A DNA stretch of 64,000 bases from Kalaharituber pfeilii (taxonomy: Eukaryota; Ascomycota; Pezizomycetes; Pezizales; Pezizaceae), in NCBI GenBank assembly GCA_015179045.1, contig WHUZ01000013.1, forward strand, positions 1,302,001 through 1,366,000. The letters run 5' to 3'. Of this stretch, positions 22,608-34,971 are shown piece by piece; position 1 is the stretch's first letter; every line of letters starts with the position of its first letter. The notes below the pieces were generated by a model. The model did not search any database, was not told where the DNA came from, and was given only the letters and a program-made list of their open reading frames with translations. Made by a program: the position numbers and the translations under genes.

Positions 22608-24842
22608 AGCAGGACCTTTATACGTAATGCAGGGCCGCCATGACCTGCTATTGAGGGGCCTTTGTTGGAGGGGTGAGGGTGCATATACATTTCCAGCTAC
22701 ATGCCGGGGTATATTTTAAGGTAAAAGTTAAGGTAAAAGTCAAAGTGGTGGTGTCTATGCATGCGGGTCTTCCGCATGTGAAAATTGAAAGTGTTGATTA
22801 AGGGCAAGTACACGCCGTGGGGAATCTCAAGACAAGTTGACGCCCTATGCATCCCAACCCTATCATGATCAGCTACACAGCGGCCTGCAATTAGTGTATC
22901 TAAGGGGCACAAGAAAGTATGTATGCCTACACGTGGCGCAGCTGCACAGATACAGATACTATGGGTTTGATCGAATCCATACACAAGAGGCCAACTTTCC
23001 TTGCGCACGTGCGCCCACACCGGACGTACGTGTACTGCTGCCCATGGTTCAATGACGCCGTGCACTTGATCGCATATCGATCGATTCGAACTATCGACCG
23101 CGCAAATGGGAGCGAGGGTGTGCGGAGTGCTCGTAAAGGACCGTGGTGGGGGCGTGCACGATGACATTGACGGTGAATCCATGGCCCCAGTTGCGTGGGG
23201 GCATCGAACCGGGCCGGTCGGGCTGAATCTCGAGATTGTCTGCATGTAAGTGGCGTCAGCGCTTATGTGGCGCTCAGGCATTTAGCGACGATGGCGCAAC
23301 TGGTCTTGCGGGACGGAGGCTGTGCGGGGGGGCGGCTCTGCGTGGATATGGCTATCGCACGTGCACCTGAGCAGCATTACATGACGCAGCCTTCCGAATG
23401 CTTGTGCCATGATGGTTCGCCCTGATGTCCCCTTAAGTCAGTGTACCTTGCTCACTCGGCTAAACGTGCTATGTCCTTGTTTCCAGCCAGAGAGGCAGTG
23501 TGCAAGGCACGCTTGGTACTATTTACTGTGATCGAATGGGCGATGCATATGCAGTCAAAAGTGCCGTGCATTTGTATGCTTGCATAGCAGATGCTGAGTG
23601 CGTGGTCTGTGCTTGGAGGGGGCTCCGCGCATGTCGTGCATATGAAAGTAGTACGCCCTCCCCATCTGCTGTCTCACCAAGTCTCTGCGTCCTCCACCCG
23701 CAGCCAGTCCCTCCGCCGAGCTCGCAATCCCAATCCAGCGCTGCTTGCTGCTACCCAATGCCAGCGTTCGAACGGAATCGAATATTCTCTGCATGAGCAG
23801 TTCAACCCTGTTTGCTCACTTAGCTTATCGAAAGGACCTGCATTTGCCTCTCTGTCTTCTCTGGGCGCTTAAGCTCACTCGCAGCTTTTGTTGGATTTAT
23901 GCTCTTCGTGATAGTTTCTTCAATTTATACCCAGTTTCTTTTGCCTCTTTCGGTTTATTGTCGCATTATATCGGTATCCCGAAGTTTGTTTGAGCCTTTA
24001 AATAAATAGAAGTCAGATATACCACTTTGCCGTTTACTACGTACGGTATACCAATTGTTGGTCGATCTACCCATCCTCATTGCTTCTTTCCGCAGCAGCA
24101 GCAGCAGCTCTGCCCTGGGACGATACGTTCTTTCTCTGCCCAGAGCGCAGTTTTACGACCGGCGACCTGCAGGTCCTCCACCTCCGCCCAGTTTGCATTT
24201 GCCCTGAAGACAAAAAAACAAAGGCCCCACTGCCCACATACTATCACCCACATACAAACCACTGCCGCTACGAGCGACAACACTAGGCAAACGCTCCGAA
24301 GCAACCAGTTTGTTGTAGGAATCTGGAAGGCGAAGAGTAATAAGAAAGAAAGATTGCCCAGTGGGGATAAAGTTGCAATTTGGTTGGCATAAATACCCGT
24401 GATTGATTGGGGACCTGCTGCAAACTGAAGAATTGCAAAAGCTGAAATTAAAAGCGGCGCGGAAGTGTGATTGGGTTGTGGCTCACTCCACGCGGTGAAG
24501 CGGTGTCATGGTCTAATAATATACCACGGAGGATTTGACAAACACTAAAGGGGCAGCATAAGGTTGAACCCAGCAAATTAAAGAAGGGAGTGGGTAGCGA
24601 GACAGAATAATTCACGAAGGAGAAACGACCTTACCAGAAACCAATCCTACAGCAACGACACTCAACACCGCCCAAAGGGACGACGACACGAGGAGGAGGC
24701 GGGGTAAAGCCGTTGTTGTGCACGGAAAGTAGGATAGAAAGAGGTTGCAAAATCGACGCAGTCGGGAAGTATCGAACAGCTTTTGTTAGATTGATCATAC
24801 TAAGGACTACCTCGAACAACTAGCTACCTACAGCAACGAAGG
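22608..24842. other. Spacer without supported gene
   Basis: Open frames at 22697-23281 (-), 23500-23796 (+) and 24027-24392 (+) lack domains and convincing splice partners. The last 400 bases are probably promoter and leader of the next gene. I see no RNA gene here. Confidence 0.5.
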
Positions 24843-27800
24843 ATGCCGCAGAACCCGGTAGCGGCAAACTATCAAGGGCACCACCCGGCACCGGCACATG
24901 ATTATGCAGCGCATCCGCCGCACCTGGGCTCTGCGCAGGGGAGCGCGGGTAGATATCGTGGGGTATGCTTGTTTGTTTTTTAGTTTTTTTTTTGATGGGG
25001 AGCAGGATTGCTTCTGGCGGACGGATGAACTGCAGTAATGGGTACAGTAACTGTATAGCATGTGGGTACTGGAGGATAACCCGTTTGAATCCTTTGTTTG
25101 CACTACAGAATACCTGCTGCCGCATGCCCTCGCGACTTTTCTTTTCATTTCTTGTACATTGTATATCGGTCGCACTTAGATTTTCTGTTGACGAACAGGT
25201 GTTTGACATTTGGTTTCTTTCTCACCCTTCTAGGACCGTTCCTCCCGAAATATGCCCCCTCCTCCACAGCCATGGCCGACCTCACCATCCACCAGCGCTG
25301 CAGTCCCAGAACATCTGTACGGAGTTTACGAGTTAGGCGGAGGCTATTACCCTCCTCCACCGCTGGGCGGTCATGCACCATACGGGTACGGCACGGGTCC
25401 ACCACCACATATGCCACGATATCCTCCTCCGCCCCCAGCTGTCTCTCCACCAACAACCTCGAATATCCCATCGCCGGCAGCTCCGCCACCAGTTCCTCCG
25501 AATCTACCATCTGGATTACCACCGGCCCCGCCGCCCCCACCAACGATATCCCCCCACCCCCGAATGTGTATAGTGGGGTATCTGATCCATACTCGCGATA
25601 TCCACCCCCTCCGCATCCATACTATGCACCACCACCACACCATCCTAATGAATATAGGCCACCTCCGCCAGCAGCAGATTATGCTCCTCATCCCCACCAT
25701 CCCCATCGTTCACAGCCTCCTCGAGAGCACAGGGATCAAGAATATCACCATCGCCCGCCACGAGATCGGAATTACACCATCCCCCCTCCCATACCCGGCG
25801 ACTATCCCATTCCCCCACCTCCGCAAGTACCAGACTATGGCATCAGCGGACGAGTGGCAGAGTATGGGGCTCACCACCGGCCCGAGTATGTTCCCCCACT
25901 GCATCCCCCACCACCAATAGACATTGACTACCCCCCACCCCCCCAAATTGATCCGCGGGATTACCGGCGTGACTACCCTGATGACTACAGAGCCCCTCCA
26001 GACCCAAGTTACGCACATCTCTACAACCCCCCATTAGATCGCGACTACCTCCATCCCCATCACCGACGACCCGTACGCGCCCCATCAGTGCCTAAAAGCG
26101 AGTATGAAATGGAATACCAATCTGCACCTCCCTCTCAAGGAAAACTCTCGCGAGCTACCTCCGCCGTCAGCGGCGACGGCGACGGAGATGGGGAATACTC
26201 TTCAATTCCTCCACCACCGAAAGAAATTGAGTACCCCAGTGATGTTGGTTCGCGAGAGAGGGAAGGCAAGGAGCTTGAATATCATCCTCGCAACCCTCCG
26301 CCACCAATAAGTCGAGCTCCTTCAGTCAAAGAAGTACGTGAGATAGAATACCATCCACACGGACATCCACCACCAATTCCTCCTCCTCCTGCGCTGCTAC
26401 CTGCAGGACAAAAAGATAACGATTACTACGACACAACTTCGGAACATCCTGGGATACGTGAGATTGAGTACCGCCCTGACACAAGCTACAGTCATGCTAA
26501 GTCACGGTCGCGAGTGGGATCAGAGCTAGGACCGGGAGGGGGACAACTATACCGTCCGGAGGCGCAGCAAGAACCTGCGCTAGTTGTTCGACCACCAGAC
26601 CCAGCGCTCATTACGACTCCACATTGGCCTCCACCAAGAGAGGAAGCGGAGCTAGACCCACGAGACGCCGCAGATTTGATAAGTAATGGTACCCCACTGT
26701 TCCGAGGAAAGTTGAGAGAGATCGTAGGCGCACCGAGGGGCTACTACAGTTTCTATGTTTGCGCTGGAAATGAGTGGGACGAGGAAACCGATTGTGCGCC
26801 CTTCCAGGAGGCCACGTTCGGAGACATGTCTTCTGCGACAACGCAAGGAGAGGCACTAGAGAGACCGGCAATGTGTCACGCGTTTGGAAGGTATCCAGGC
26901 AGTATTACTCTAAGCTGCTATACTGCTGGGTTCAGCAGCCAGTGGAGAGGGGTCAACGATACGACGGGTGCAGAGCTAAGTTTGAAAAGTACGGGAGGAA
27001 GCAGAGTTAAGGTCCGGAAGTTGAGTATGATTCATGTTGTGGATCGGCTTAGGACGTTGCAAGATAGGGGAATTGAAGAGAATGTAGGTCTTAATCTTGT
27101 CGAGATTTGGTTATGCACAGGCTTACATGGAAGAAGGATCCGGTATCGTTACACGACCATATCTATAACTTCTTGTTGTACGAGCCGCCACGGCCGGGCG
27201 AGGGTTACTCCCTTGAAACACAAATATCGGATCTGATATCTGCGCTACTGAGACCGTCGTGGATTGATTTCTCTGTGCCGGAAAACCAAGTTGTGTCGCA
27301 CTTTCTCCGGAGCACAGAGCCGGGCGTCCAGAATGGGTTCTTCCACCAGTTGCTCTTGGCCCTAGAATTGTATCTTAGGATCAAGATTTCGAAGCTGCAG
27401 AAAGCGATTGCGGCGAAAGTCAGCTGGGACTTGGTGCTGGCTCAGAGATGGTTGGAGAATGTCGAGATTCAGGCGCCGAAAGTGGCTAAGGAAGGAAGTT
27501 CAAGCGTCAGTTTTGGGTTCAAAAATAAGGAGAGTCAGAGGGAGGCATTGAAGGAGTTTGCGTGGACGCTGAAGTATGTATCAATGCTCTTTGTTTACTC
27601 GCATACTAATTGACTAATGTTACTCTTTAGGTGGCCCAATATGCATGAGGTGTCATATGCTCTCTCGGAAGAAGACGACCCAGCAAAGGTCCTAGAGGAC
27701 CGGACAGTGAACTGCATGTCCTGGTTCACTGGGCTAATACTTCCTGGTCGATCTATGCCCTACATCATCATGAACGCCCTCACAGATTGCGATATCGACA

Positions 27801-29062
27801 CCCCTCCCAACTTCCGTGACATCCCGAGCACCGCTCCCAACGTCGGTTTCCAATATCGTGGTCACACATACTGGCATTGGGAATGCATCGTTGGCAAAGT
27901 CCTGGGGGCTGCTAAAGGCGTCAACCAAATCTGCGGCTGGCTCGGGCCCTGCATCAGTTCCCCGGACCTTGACCGAGCTGAGATCGCATACATCAACCAG
28001 ATAAAACCGACAAATATAATTAAATTGACTGCTGCGGACGTGAGAAATATGCAGGCAGCAAGCGACCCCCTGGGGCCGGAAAGTAAGACCGCGTATTTGA
28101 CCATGGATTACGATTTGATTATACCGGATAGGGAGGTGGTTACAGATACGATTAGAATTGAGAGGCTGAATTTTGTGCCTGCGAAGCCAGTGAGCGAGGA
28201 TGAGTTGACCGTGGCGGGGGTGGCGGTGCCGGATTCGCCCATGGCTGCAAGTGTTGTGCCGTCACAGTCTAGCGTGATGCAGCCGCCAGTCCCAGGCGGG
28301 ACGGCCAGTATCGGTCTGGGGCTCAGCAACGTTGGCTTGGGCAGCTTAAGCAATGGACAAAAGACCACCGGGCCACAACCGCTTCCACCACCACCACCTC
28401 GTCCTGCGCAGCAACCACAAAGACCAATTCAGACCTTCGATGCTTCCATCACTTTTGCCATCCGCCACCGCAGTTGGAAAGTCAATCTCCGCTATGATAC
28501 TCCGTTCATTGCTGCATATCCTTGCACAGGTGGGCCGCATGTACTTTATAATAAGTACTATTACCACGCCGTGAAAGTGGACTCGTTGGTCGAGATTGAG
28601 AATTGGGGACCGAAGGCGATAAGCGCAGCTGCTGCGGCGGCAAGAAGAGCGAAGCGTATTGCACGTGAGGGTGGGAAGAGGAGGCGTAGGAGACATGGGA
28701 AACGAAGTAGGAGTTGCTCAGAAAGGAGCGGGTATCGGCATCACCGACATGACTCTGAGACCGAATCCTCCGTATCCGATTCTGCGTCCGAGGATGAAGA
28801 CTATGATGATCACTCTGATGACGAAGGCGAGTCCATCGCGCGCTCTGACGGCTCCCTCGACGACCGAGATCATGATTATGACGACGAAGACGATGACTAC
28901 GATACCCTTGACTCGCCTCCCACCCCTTCGTCCTCGTTCTCCCCCGGCAAAGACGATCATCTGAAGCTCAACAACACGCTTGACGAAGTGCTAGTCGTCG
29001 AAGCCTTTGGCGTGCACGATAACGAGGTATTTGCGAGGGCATGGTGCAGTTTCTGGGGGTAG
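24843..29062 (+). CDS. Large Pro/His/Tyr-rich protein with conserved-looking core and acidic tail, function unknown
   Basis: Exon 1 is 24843-24962, followed by a 271-nt intron. The long exon from 25234 runs to 27573, with a 57-nt intron (27574-27630) and a last exon 27631-29062. The product is about 1,297 residues. The N-terminal half is low-complexity, rich in PPPP, HPHH and YHPH runs with repeated EIEY(H/R)P units. A non-repetitive core follows, with motifs LREIVGAPRGYYSFYVCAG, LSMIHVVDRLRTLQDRG, WPNMHEVSYALSEEDDP, MPYIIMNALTDCDID and GHTYWHWECIVGKVLGAA. A basic patch (GKRRRRRHGKRSR) and an Asp/Glu-rich segment end the protein. I do not recognise the family. The basic cluster suggests a nuclear role, by inference only. 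The frame breaks twice: at a C6 run near 25553 and near 27108. Adding one base at each makes the total divide by three. Phase-compatible introns of 73 nt (25577-25649) and 50 nt (27084-27133) are weaker alternatives that would delete protein-like sequence. Confidence 0.7.
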
Positions 29063-29678
29063 CGGCAATAATGGCGGATTTAAGAAGGACGTGTTTGGCG
29101 TGTTGTGTGAGAGAAGCGTACGCCGTGGGAGTCAGTGTCGTAGTATTAGTGGATAGTGGGGTGGGGAGGAGGGACGATGAGGTAGAGGAGGTGGATAGAA
29201 AGATGGAGGGGCTGTAAGTGCTCCTATTGGTCTTTCAAATGTTTTAATGTTGAAGTTTTAATGTGTTAGATTTAGGGGATGCTAACGACTGCATTTCTAC
29301 CTTCTAATTTTAGGTATACATAAGCATAAACTATTCTGAAAGTTTTGGCATATACGGAGTTATTGGGATTGGTAGCGAAGGCAGGAATGGAGAAATGGAA
29401 TGGAAGGAAAACATGGAAGAGGGAAAATCATATGCGTTTATTGAGGATTGTCCAACATGTTAAAAGTAAATAAAGTAAATAAGATGGACTGTAATGCTCC
29501 GGTTCCATATGATTTAATGCTGGTAGAACCAGGGCAACCCGTTTTTAATTCTGGCTTTTTTTTTTCGGAACAGCAATCATGGACTGAATTCAATTCATAG
29601 AAGGGGCAGTAGTTTTGTGGCCACTTGTTGTAATTATAATTATTCACTAGTAGCGACAGGCTAATTAGCAACGTACTA
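29063..29678. other. 3' flank; no gene
   Basis: This is the AT-rich flank of the preceding gene. No supported reading frame is present. Confidence 0.55.
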
Positions 29679-29852
29679 CAGGTGAACCTGGCTATAATGA
29701 AGGCCAGGAATCTGACCGATTTTCTTCACTACAACCAGTTTTCACTATAGCGAGGGCACCTTCTTTACCTGTGTAGACAAAGAAGCTCGCTCATCCCTTC
29801 ACTATAGCCAGATTTTCACTAAAAAGAGATTCATTATAGCCAGGGTCACCTG
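29679..29852 (-). mobile_element. 174-bp MITE, pogo/Tc1-mariner-like, TA-flanked
   Basis: The ends are CAGGTGAACCTGGCTATAAT (left) and the reverse complement of CAGGTGACCCTGGCTATAAT (right). These are 23-bp inverted repeats with one mismatch, flanked by TA on both sides (29677-29678 and 29853-29854). Subterminal copies of the CTATAGTGAA motif occur inside. In reverse orientation it aligns along its whole length with the element at 58117-58273. There is no coding capacity. TA target duplication and the terminal CAG fit a Tc1/mariner or pogo-derived MITE. Confidence 0.85.
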
Positions 29853-30186
29853 TACTTGCTTGTACCAGAGAGTAATAAGAGAGCAAGAAAGTGGCATATA
29901 GGCTGTGACTGGGTGCAGTCCGGAGTCAAATAGGCTCATGCCGACTGGCCGCGATACCTGTAGGCTGATACCCCGCCTTCTGAACTTACCCTGAGGAGAG
30001 GTGTCAGGATGCATGTCAAGAATGCACATGAAAATCTCGGCACATTAATTTCATTTTGCTGAGAGCTTCCTTTGACCTTCGTAGTCGGCTGTCAAAATCT
30101 CGCAGTACCTTGGTAAATGACCACAAGGCCCTCTTCAATACCAAAAGGAAACCAAAATAATTGCGGAACAATACGCTTGGTCAGCG

Positions 30187-31921
30187 GCGCCCAACAAAAA
30201 GGCCCTCCTCGGCCTAAATAGCGATGATGATGATTCCTCTGTTGAGGAGATGGAACTGAGGATTAATGAGGAATATGCGAGGCGATTTGAAACATAACAA
30301 GAAATGGGAGAAGTTACAGCACTGTTTGACGTTCCATTTCACCTGTATCTCAATTACCATCTCTGATTGGTAGGCTGCAGTAGAAGAAGATAGAAAGAAG
30401 CGCCAGCAATCTGCTTCGGACTAGGCGTCTTCAGGCGATAACAGCGTCGATGACGAATTCTCAACTTCTGAAGAGTAAGACGAATATGGAGTCTTTGCAT
30501 ACGAAGTCGCAGATGAGGATATTTTGACAACAATTCAGACTATACGATCTAAGGACCCTAGGGTCTACGATTGGCAAACGAGGTTTCTCAAAGCACCCTC
30601 CGAAGATGATGGCAAGGAAGCGAAGGAACCAGAAAGGAGAAGTCCATGTTCTTAAAGGATTAACACTGGATGAATCTGCTAAATGGCTTAGTGGGAGGAG
30701 CTGGTGAGGAGCAGGAAGAGAAGGAATGGACTGTGAAGCAGAAGACATACTTTGAACAGAGAAAGAGTTGAAACGTGGTTAGGTTAGGGATATGCACAAT
30801 GCTGTGAAGGAGATAACCAAGGAGGGTAATGGTAATGACGATGATTTTTTGAAAGAAAAAGTGTCAAACAATCGGACAATATCCCTCCGCCCCCCGACCC
30901 AGCTACTACAGATCCTAATAATCTAGACTCCTATCACAAAGCTTTCCTGGTCTCAAAGGCACGGTTACCTAAAGAAAGAAAGGGTGTCTACGGTCCAGCG
31001 CTAGAGTCAGATGATTCCAAGGGAGAGAAGATTGCTGAGCAGTTCGAACAAGGCTTCAACTTGCGATTTGAGGATTTTAGTAAAGCTGATCAGCTTGTTG
31101 GCCACGCGCCTTGTGCTGTCAAAGTGATGTCTGTAAGGACAGAAGATTTGAGAAGCACAAAACAAGCAAAAAGAGGAGGAAAACCGCCAGCGAGAAATTG
31201 AAAAAGGAAATTATGAGCGCTAAAGATTGAGGAGCTGATGAATAAAATTAACAAGGTTAAACAAGTGGCAGGATTCGATAACAATGAGGATGATTTAAAG
31301 GATTGGAAGAAGTTAATTGATGGATGTTGGAGTGATGAAAAATGGGATGAAGCTATGCAGAAGTTTGGAAAAGAATAGTATGCAGTGGAAGAGGGCAATG
31401 AGAAACCGACATGGGAAGATAACATTGATATTGGAGCTATTGAGGTGGACGAGGATAGGATAGGCGGGGCTGGGAGTGAAGCAAATGAGGTAGGCGATGC
31501 AGGGGATGGGAAGCTGGCCAAGCGAAAAATAAAATAGGATTATGAACGAGAGCGAAGAGCACAAGAAGAAACGTGACCGGGACGCCAGAACGGAAATTGA
31601 GAAATATGTTGATGAGAATATTGACTTTGATGAACAGGTAGACATACCCCCCACCCTCAATGGCGAAAGCTAAGTAGGTTGCTATTACATTTATCTCGTG
31701 GAATAAAGGTTTCCGTTGCCGTGAATTTACCCCGGAAACATTCAGACTTACATCTCTGGATATTATTGCTACGGATGATGCCCAATTCAATTCCTATGCT
31801 GGCCTCAAAAAATCTTTCAGGCCACTAGAAAGAAAGAAGCAAGACAAGAGGAAGTAATTCCAAGAAACGACGGTTACGTCAATGGAGAAAAGAAGCTTTG
31901 GTGGATGAGGATGGTCCCTAG
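30187..31921 (+). pseudogene. kri1: Decayed copy of KRI1 (ribosome biogenesis factor), introns retained
   Basis: Scattered in-order fragments match the Kri1 family. From about 30187 there is KKALLGLNSDDDDS and ELRINEEYARRFE. From about 30500 there is VADEDILTTIQTIRSKDPRV. Near 31060 there is NLRFEDFSKADQLVGHA, near 31409 PTWEDNIDIGAIE, from 31570 RTEIEKYVDENIDFDEQ, from 31707 the Kri1 C-terminal block starting GFRCREFTPETFRLTSLDI, and from 31862 KKRRLRQWRKEAL, ending at TAG 31919-31921. Functional Kri1 is an essential nucleolar protein that works with Krr1 in 40S subunit assembly. Here at least two in-frame stops (TAG 30422, TAA 30476) and several frame changes destroy the frame. Intron-like segments with AG acceptors remain near 30373 and before 31706, so this is a DNA-level duplicate and not a retrocopy. 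An intact copy is expected elsewhere in the genome. Confidence 0.85.
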
Positions 31922-33097
31922 TTGCCCATACTAGACAACAAATAAGCAGATGACACACAGAAGAAGATTGCAATAAGATTGAGGCGGATGGTGGGGAAAG
32001 GAAGCCACGGATAAAGCGGAGATAGACCTATACCAAGTGCCTGCGCTACAAATTGTTTATTTCCAAGTTTTCCTTATACAATATGGCTGTTTTTAAACAA
32101 AGTATCTGATTTTTATGGTTAAAATTTTTTGTTTTGCTTTTTACCTTTAGTTTGTGTATGTGTGTGAGATTATGTGTATACATACTTCAGGCGTCAATAT
32201 CCAAAATGGAATTCAAAAAAAATGTGATTCAAATTCTGGTTTCAATGATTTTGGGTTGAGGGTAAATGATAGATGTAGCCAAAAATTGAGCAGGATTGAA
32301 AAATCTGGGGGACTTATGCTCAGTTCGCTGCAGCACGGGATCTATCGTTATCGAAGCACAAATTTAAGTACATATAGACAGATAGAGTACGTAGGTATAG
32401 CTCGCGAGCTCACAATACATACAATACACTCAAGGACAAGAAAGGGGAAAGGTATTGATTTCGCCTCAGAAATGAGGGCCGACCACATTGAAATTCAAGC
32501 CCAAGTTTGGCATGTGACTCTTTTCCAGGCTAGCACCGACTTTACTTTCTGTTCTATGGATGCGTGCGTGGACAGAGGTGCCTCCTCAGGTTCTCCTACC
32601 TATTATTCCCTTGAGCTGTGCCCTGGCATACATGTACCTTACGAGCTGTAAAAGACATACACTAATAACTACGACGGCACACGTTACATACTTCACTGTA
32701 TCGCCCGGTGCCCCAGGCTGCCGCGCCCAGATTCCTGGAGTTATGCGCGCCAAGCCGACAAACATAATGCTAACTTAGCTTCCAAGCTCTCATAGGCTTA
32801 TTCATACCTGCCTCTTCATACTCAGTGAACTCGCATCCCACGATATTTGCGACTGTTAATCCCCATCCCTCCCGCCATCAACTCACGACCCCGCCGCAAC
32901 CATATATTTCCTCCTGTACATCCGCAGCAGCCAGATTGCTCCACAAATCCTCCATCGGATCGGCTACCTTTGTGCGGACGCTCGCTCGGATTCCGGCCTG
33001 ACCGCCACATCAGACACAAGTTCGCCTCCCTCAGACATCTCTTCCACGCATCGCTCCTTCCACCCTTGAGCGGATAATACAGTAAAAGTCTGTTCCC
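31922..33097. other. Spacer upstream of prp31
   Basis: The 165-residue frame at 32154-32651 (+) has no recognisable domain and no supporting context. The region 32780-33097 is presumed prp31 promoter and leader. Confidence 0.5.
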
Positions 33098-34971
33098 ATG
33101 TCGGAATCGCTTGCAGCAGAGCTTTTGGCAGATTTTGATGACGAAGAGAATGAAGAACAGACCTCAGATAACGAACGCGATTCACCTTTTGAGCAGAATG
33201 GCCTTGTGCGCAACCGATCCAAGAGCACCGACTTTTCCATGGAGTTAGATGGTGACGAGGAGGGGGATGAAGAGGACGAGGACGCAGACATGGGTGGTAT
33301 GGGTATCTCAGGAGCAGATCTCGATGCCGACGATGATGCTGAAGCCAGAAAATCAAAGGTTGAAAAGTTGCAATTAGGAGGTGTAGAGGATGTCAGAAGC
33401 GTAGCAGGGCTCATGAAGGTGCTAGAGCCCGTATTGGAGGTTTGTACCCCTCAACCATCACCTTTTACATATCTAAATCTGTGCTCTAACTAACTGTCAT
33501 TGCGCAGCAAATCAAACATTATCAATCACTTCCTCCGAATCAGCAGCAACATGTCGGGTCCATAGAAGACAATCCGGAATATAAGCTATTGGTATCGTCA
33601 AATGCTCACTCTGTGGAGATTGACAATGAAATCATTCTCGTTCACAAATTCATTCGAGATCATTACTCGGTCCGCTTCCCAGAGTTGGAGAACCTAGTCA
33701 CAAATCCTCTGGACTATGCGAAGACCGTCTCCATAATAGGCAACAACATGGACATCAAAGCCATTGAAGCCCAGACGAACAATAGACTTCGCTCGTTCCT
33801 AGATGGCCCTACTCTCATGGTTGTCACCGTCGAAGCAACCACAACGTCTGGCCGGCCTCTCACCGACAAAGAGCTCTCCATTGTGATGCGTGCTTGCGAA
33901 ATGACTCTTGCGCTTGATAATGCGAAGAAAATTATTACGGACTACGTACAATCACGAATGGCTCTTTTTGCTCCAAATACAACAGCCATTATCGGATCGC
34001 AAACTGCTGCACAGCTGATTAACTTTGCAGGTGGACTCACTGGCCTCGCCAAAACACCTGCATGTAACCTGGCTGCGCTTGGTGCAAAAAGGCAGACCCA
34101 GACGGGCTTTGCTACAAATGTGGGAGTGCGACAACAGGGTTACCTTTACCATTCTCCAATTATCAAGAATATCCCTTCAAATTTGAAGAAACAAGCAATG
34201 AGAATCGTGTCTGCAAAAATTGTATTGGCAGCGCGAATAGACCGGGTGCATGAGCATCCCGATGGCTCAATGGGTCAAGAGCTACGACGTCAATGCCTTC
34301 AGCGACTAGAAAAGTTGACTGAACCACCCTCAAGTAAAGGCCCCAGAGCACTACCTGCCCCAGATGATAAGCCTTCTCGAAAGAGAGGTGGTAGAAGAGC
34401 AAGAAAGGCGAAGGAAGCAACTGCCATGACAGAACTCAGGAAAGCACAGAACAGAATGGCTTTCGGAAAAGAGGAAGCCGAGGTTGGTTATGGGTATGGG
34501 GAAAGCACAAAGGGGTTAGGAATGATTGGGCAAGAGCAAAATGGAAGGATACGGGCAGTACAAATCGACCAAAGGACTCGTGCAAAGCTGGGAAAGAACA
34601 AGGTTGGATGGGGTGCAGCTACCCCAGTTGGTGGTGCACAAAGCATACTGAAAGGTTATGGGCCGCAAACTGGGGGTGGCTTGGCCAGCCTTGGTATTGC
34701 GGGTGGAGCAGGCAAGAGCGCAATTGGAGGAGGAGGTTCGGGTATGGCGAGCACATTGGCGTTCACCCCTGTTCAGGGCATCGAGCTTGTCGATCCTAAG
34801 CTTGCGGCAGAACGAAAGAGGAAGATGAAGGCTGAAGAAGACAGATACTTTGCTGGTGGTACCTTCAGTATGGTTGGCCCCAATGCAGGAAGTGCGGGGA
34901 GTATGGCCCCCCCGCCTCTAAAGAAGGCCAAGACCGAGGTGATGGCGCCTCCTCCATTGCCTAAGAAGTGA
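33098..34971 (+). CDS. prp31: U4/U6 snRNP splicing factor Prp31
   Basis: Two exons, 33098-33439 and 33508-34971, with a phase-0 intron of 68 nt, give 601 residues. The first 90 residues are acidic and low-complexity. The NOSIC/coiled-coil part follows, with VEIDNEIILVHKFIRDHYS and FPELENLV. The Nop domain then appears (MALFAPNTTAIIGSQTAAQL, GGLTGLAKTPACNLAALGAK, YLYHSPIIKN and the helix ending AARIDRVHEHPDG). The C-terminal Prp31 segment contains RKRGGRRARKAKEA, TELRKAQNRMAFG and GYGYGESTKGLGMIG, and ends in a Gly-rich and basic tail (PPPLKKAKTE). This is the full architecture of Prp31/PRPF31, which clamps the U4 snRNA k-turn with Snu13 and tethers U5 through Prp6 in the tri-snRNP, in the nucleus. 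No defect is visible. Confidence 0.96.

Noticed and set aside
27084..27120. 37-nt intron (gtaggt...gcacag) in the orphan gene
   Set aside because: It is too short for a spliceosomal intron, and the downstream phase does not match the next frame.
32154..32651. 165-codon plus-strand frame
   Set aside because: It has no domain and no supporting splice or promoter context, and its composition is typical of noncoding AT-rich DNA.
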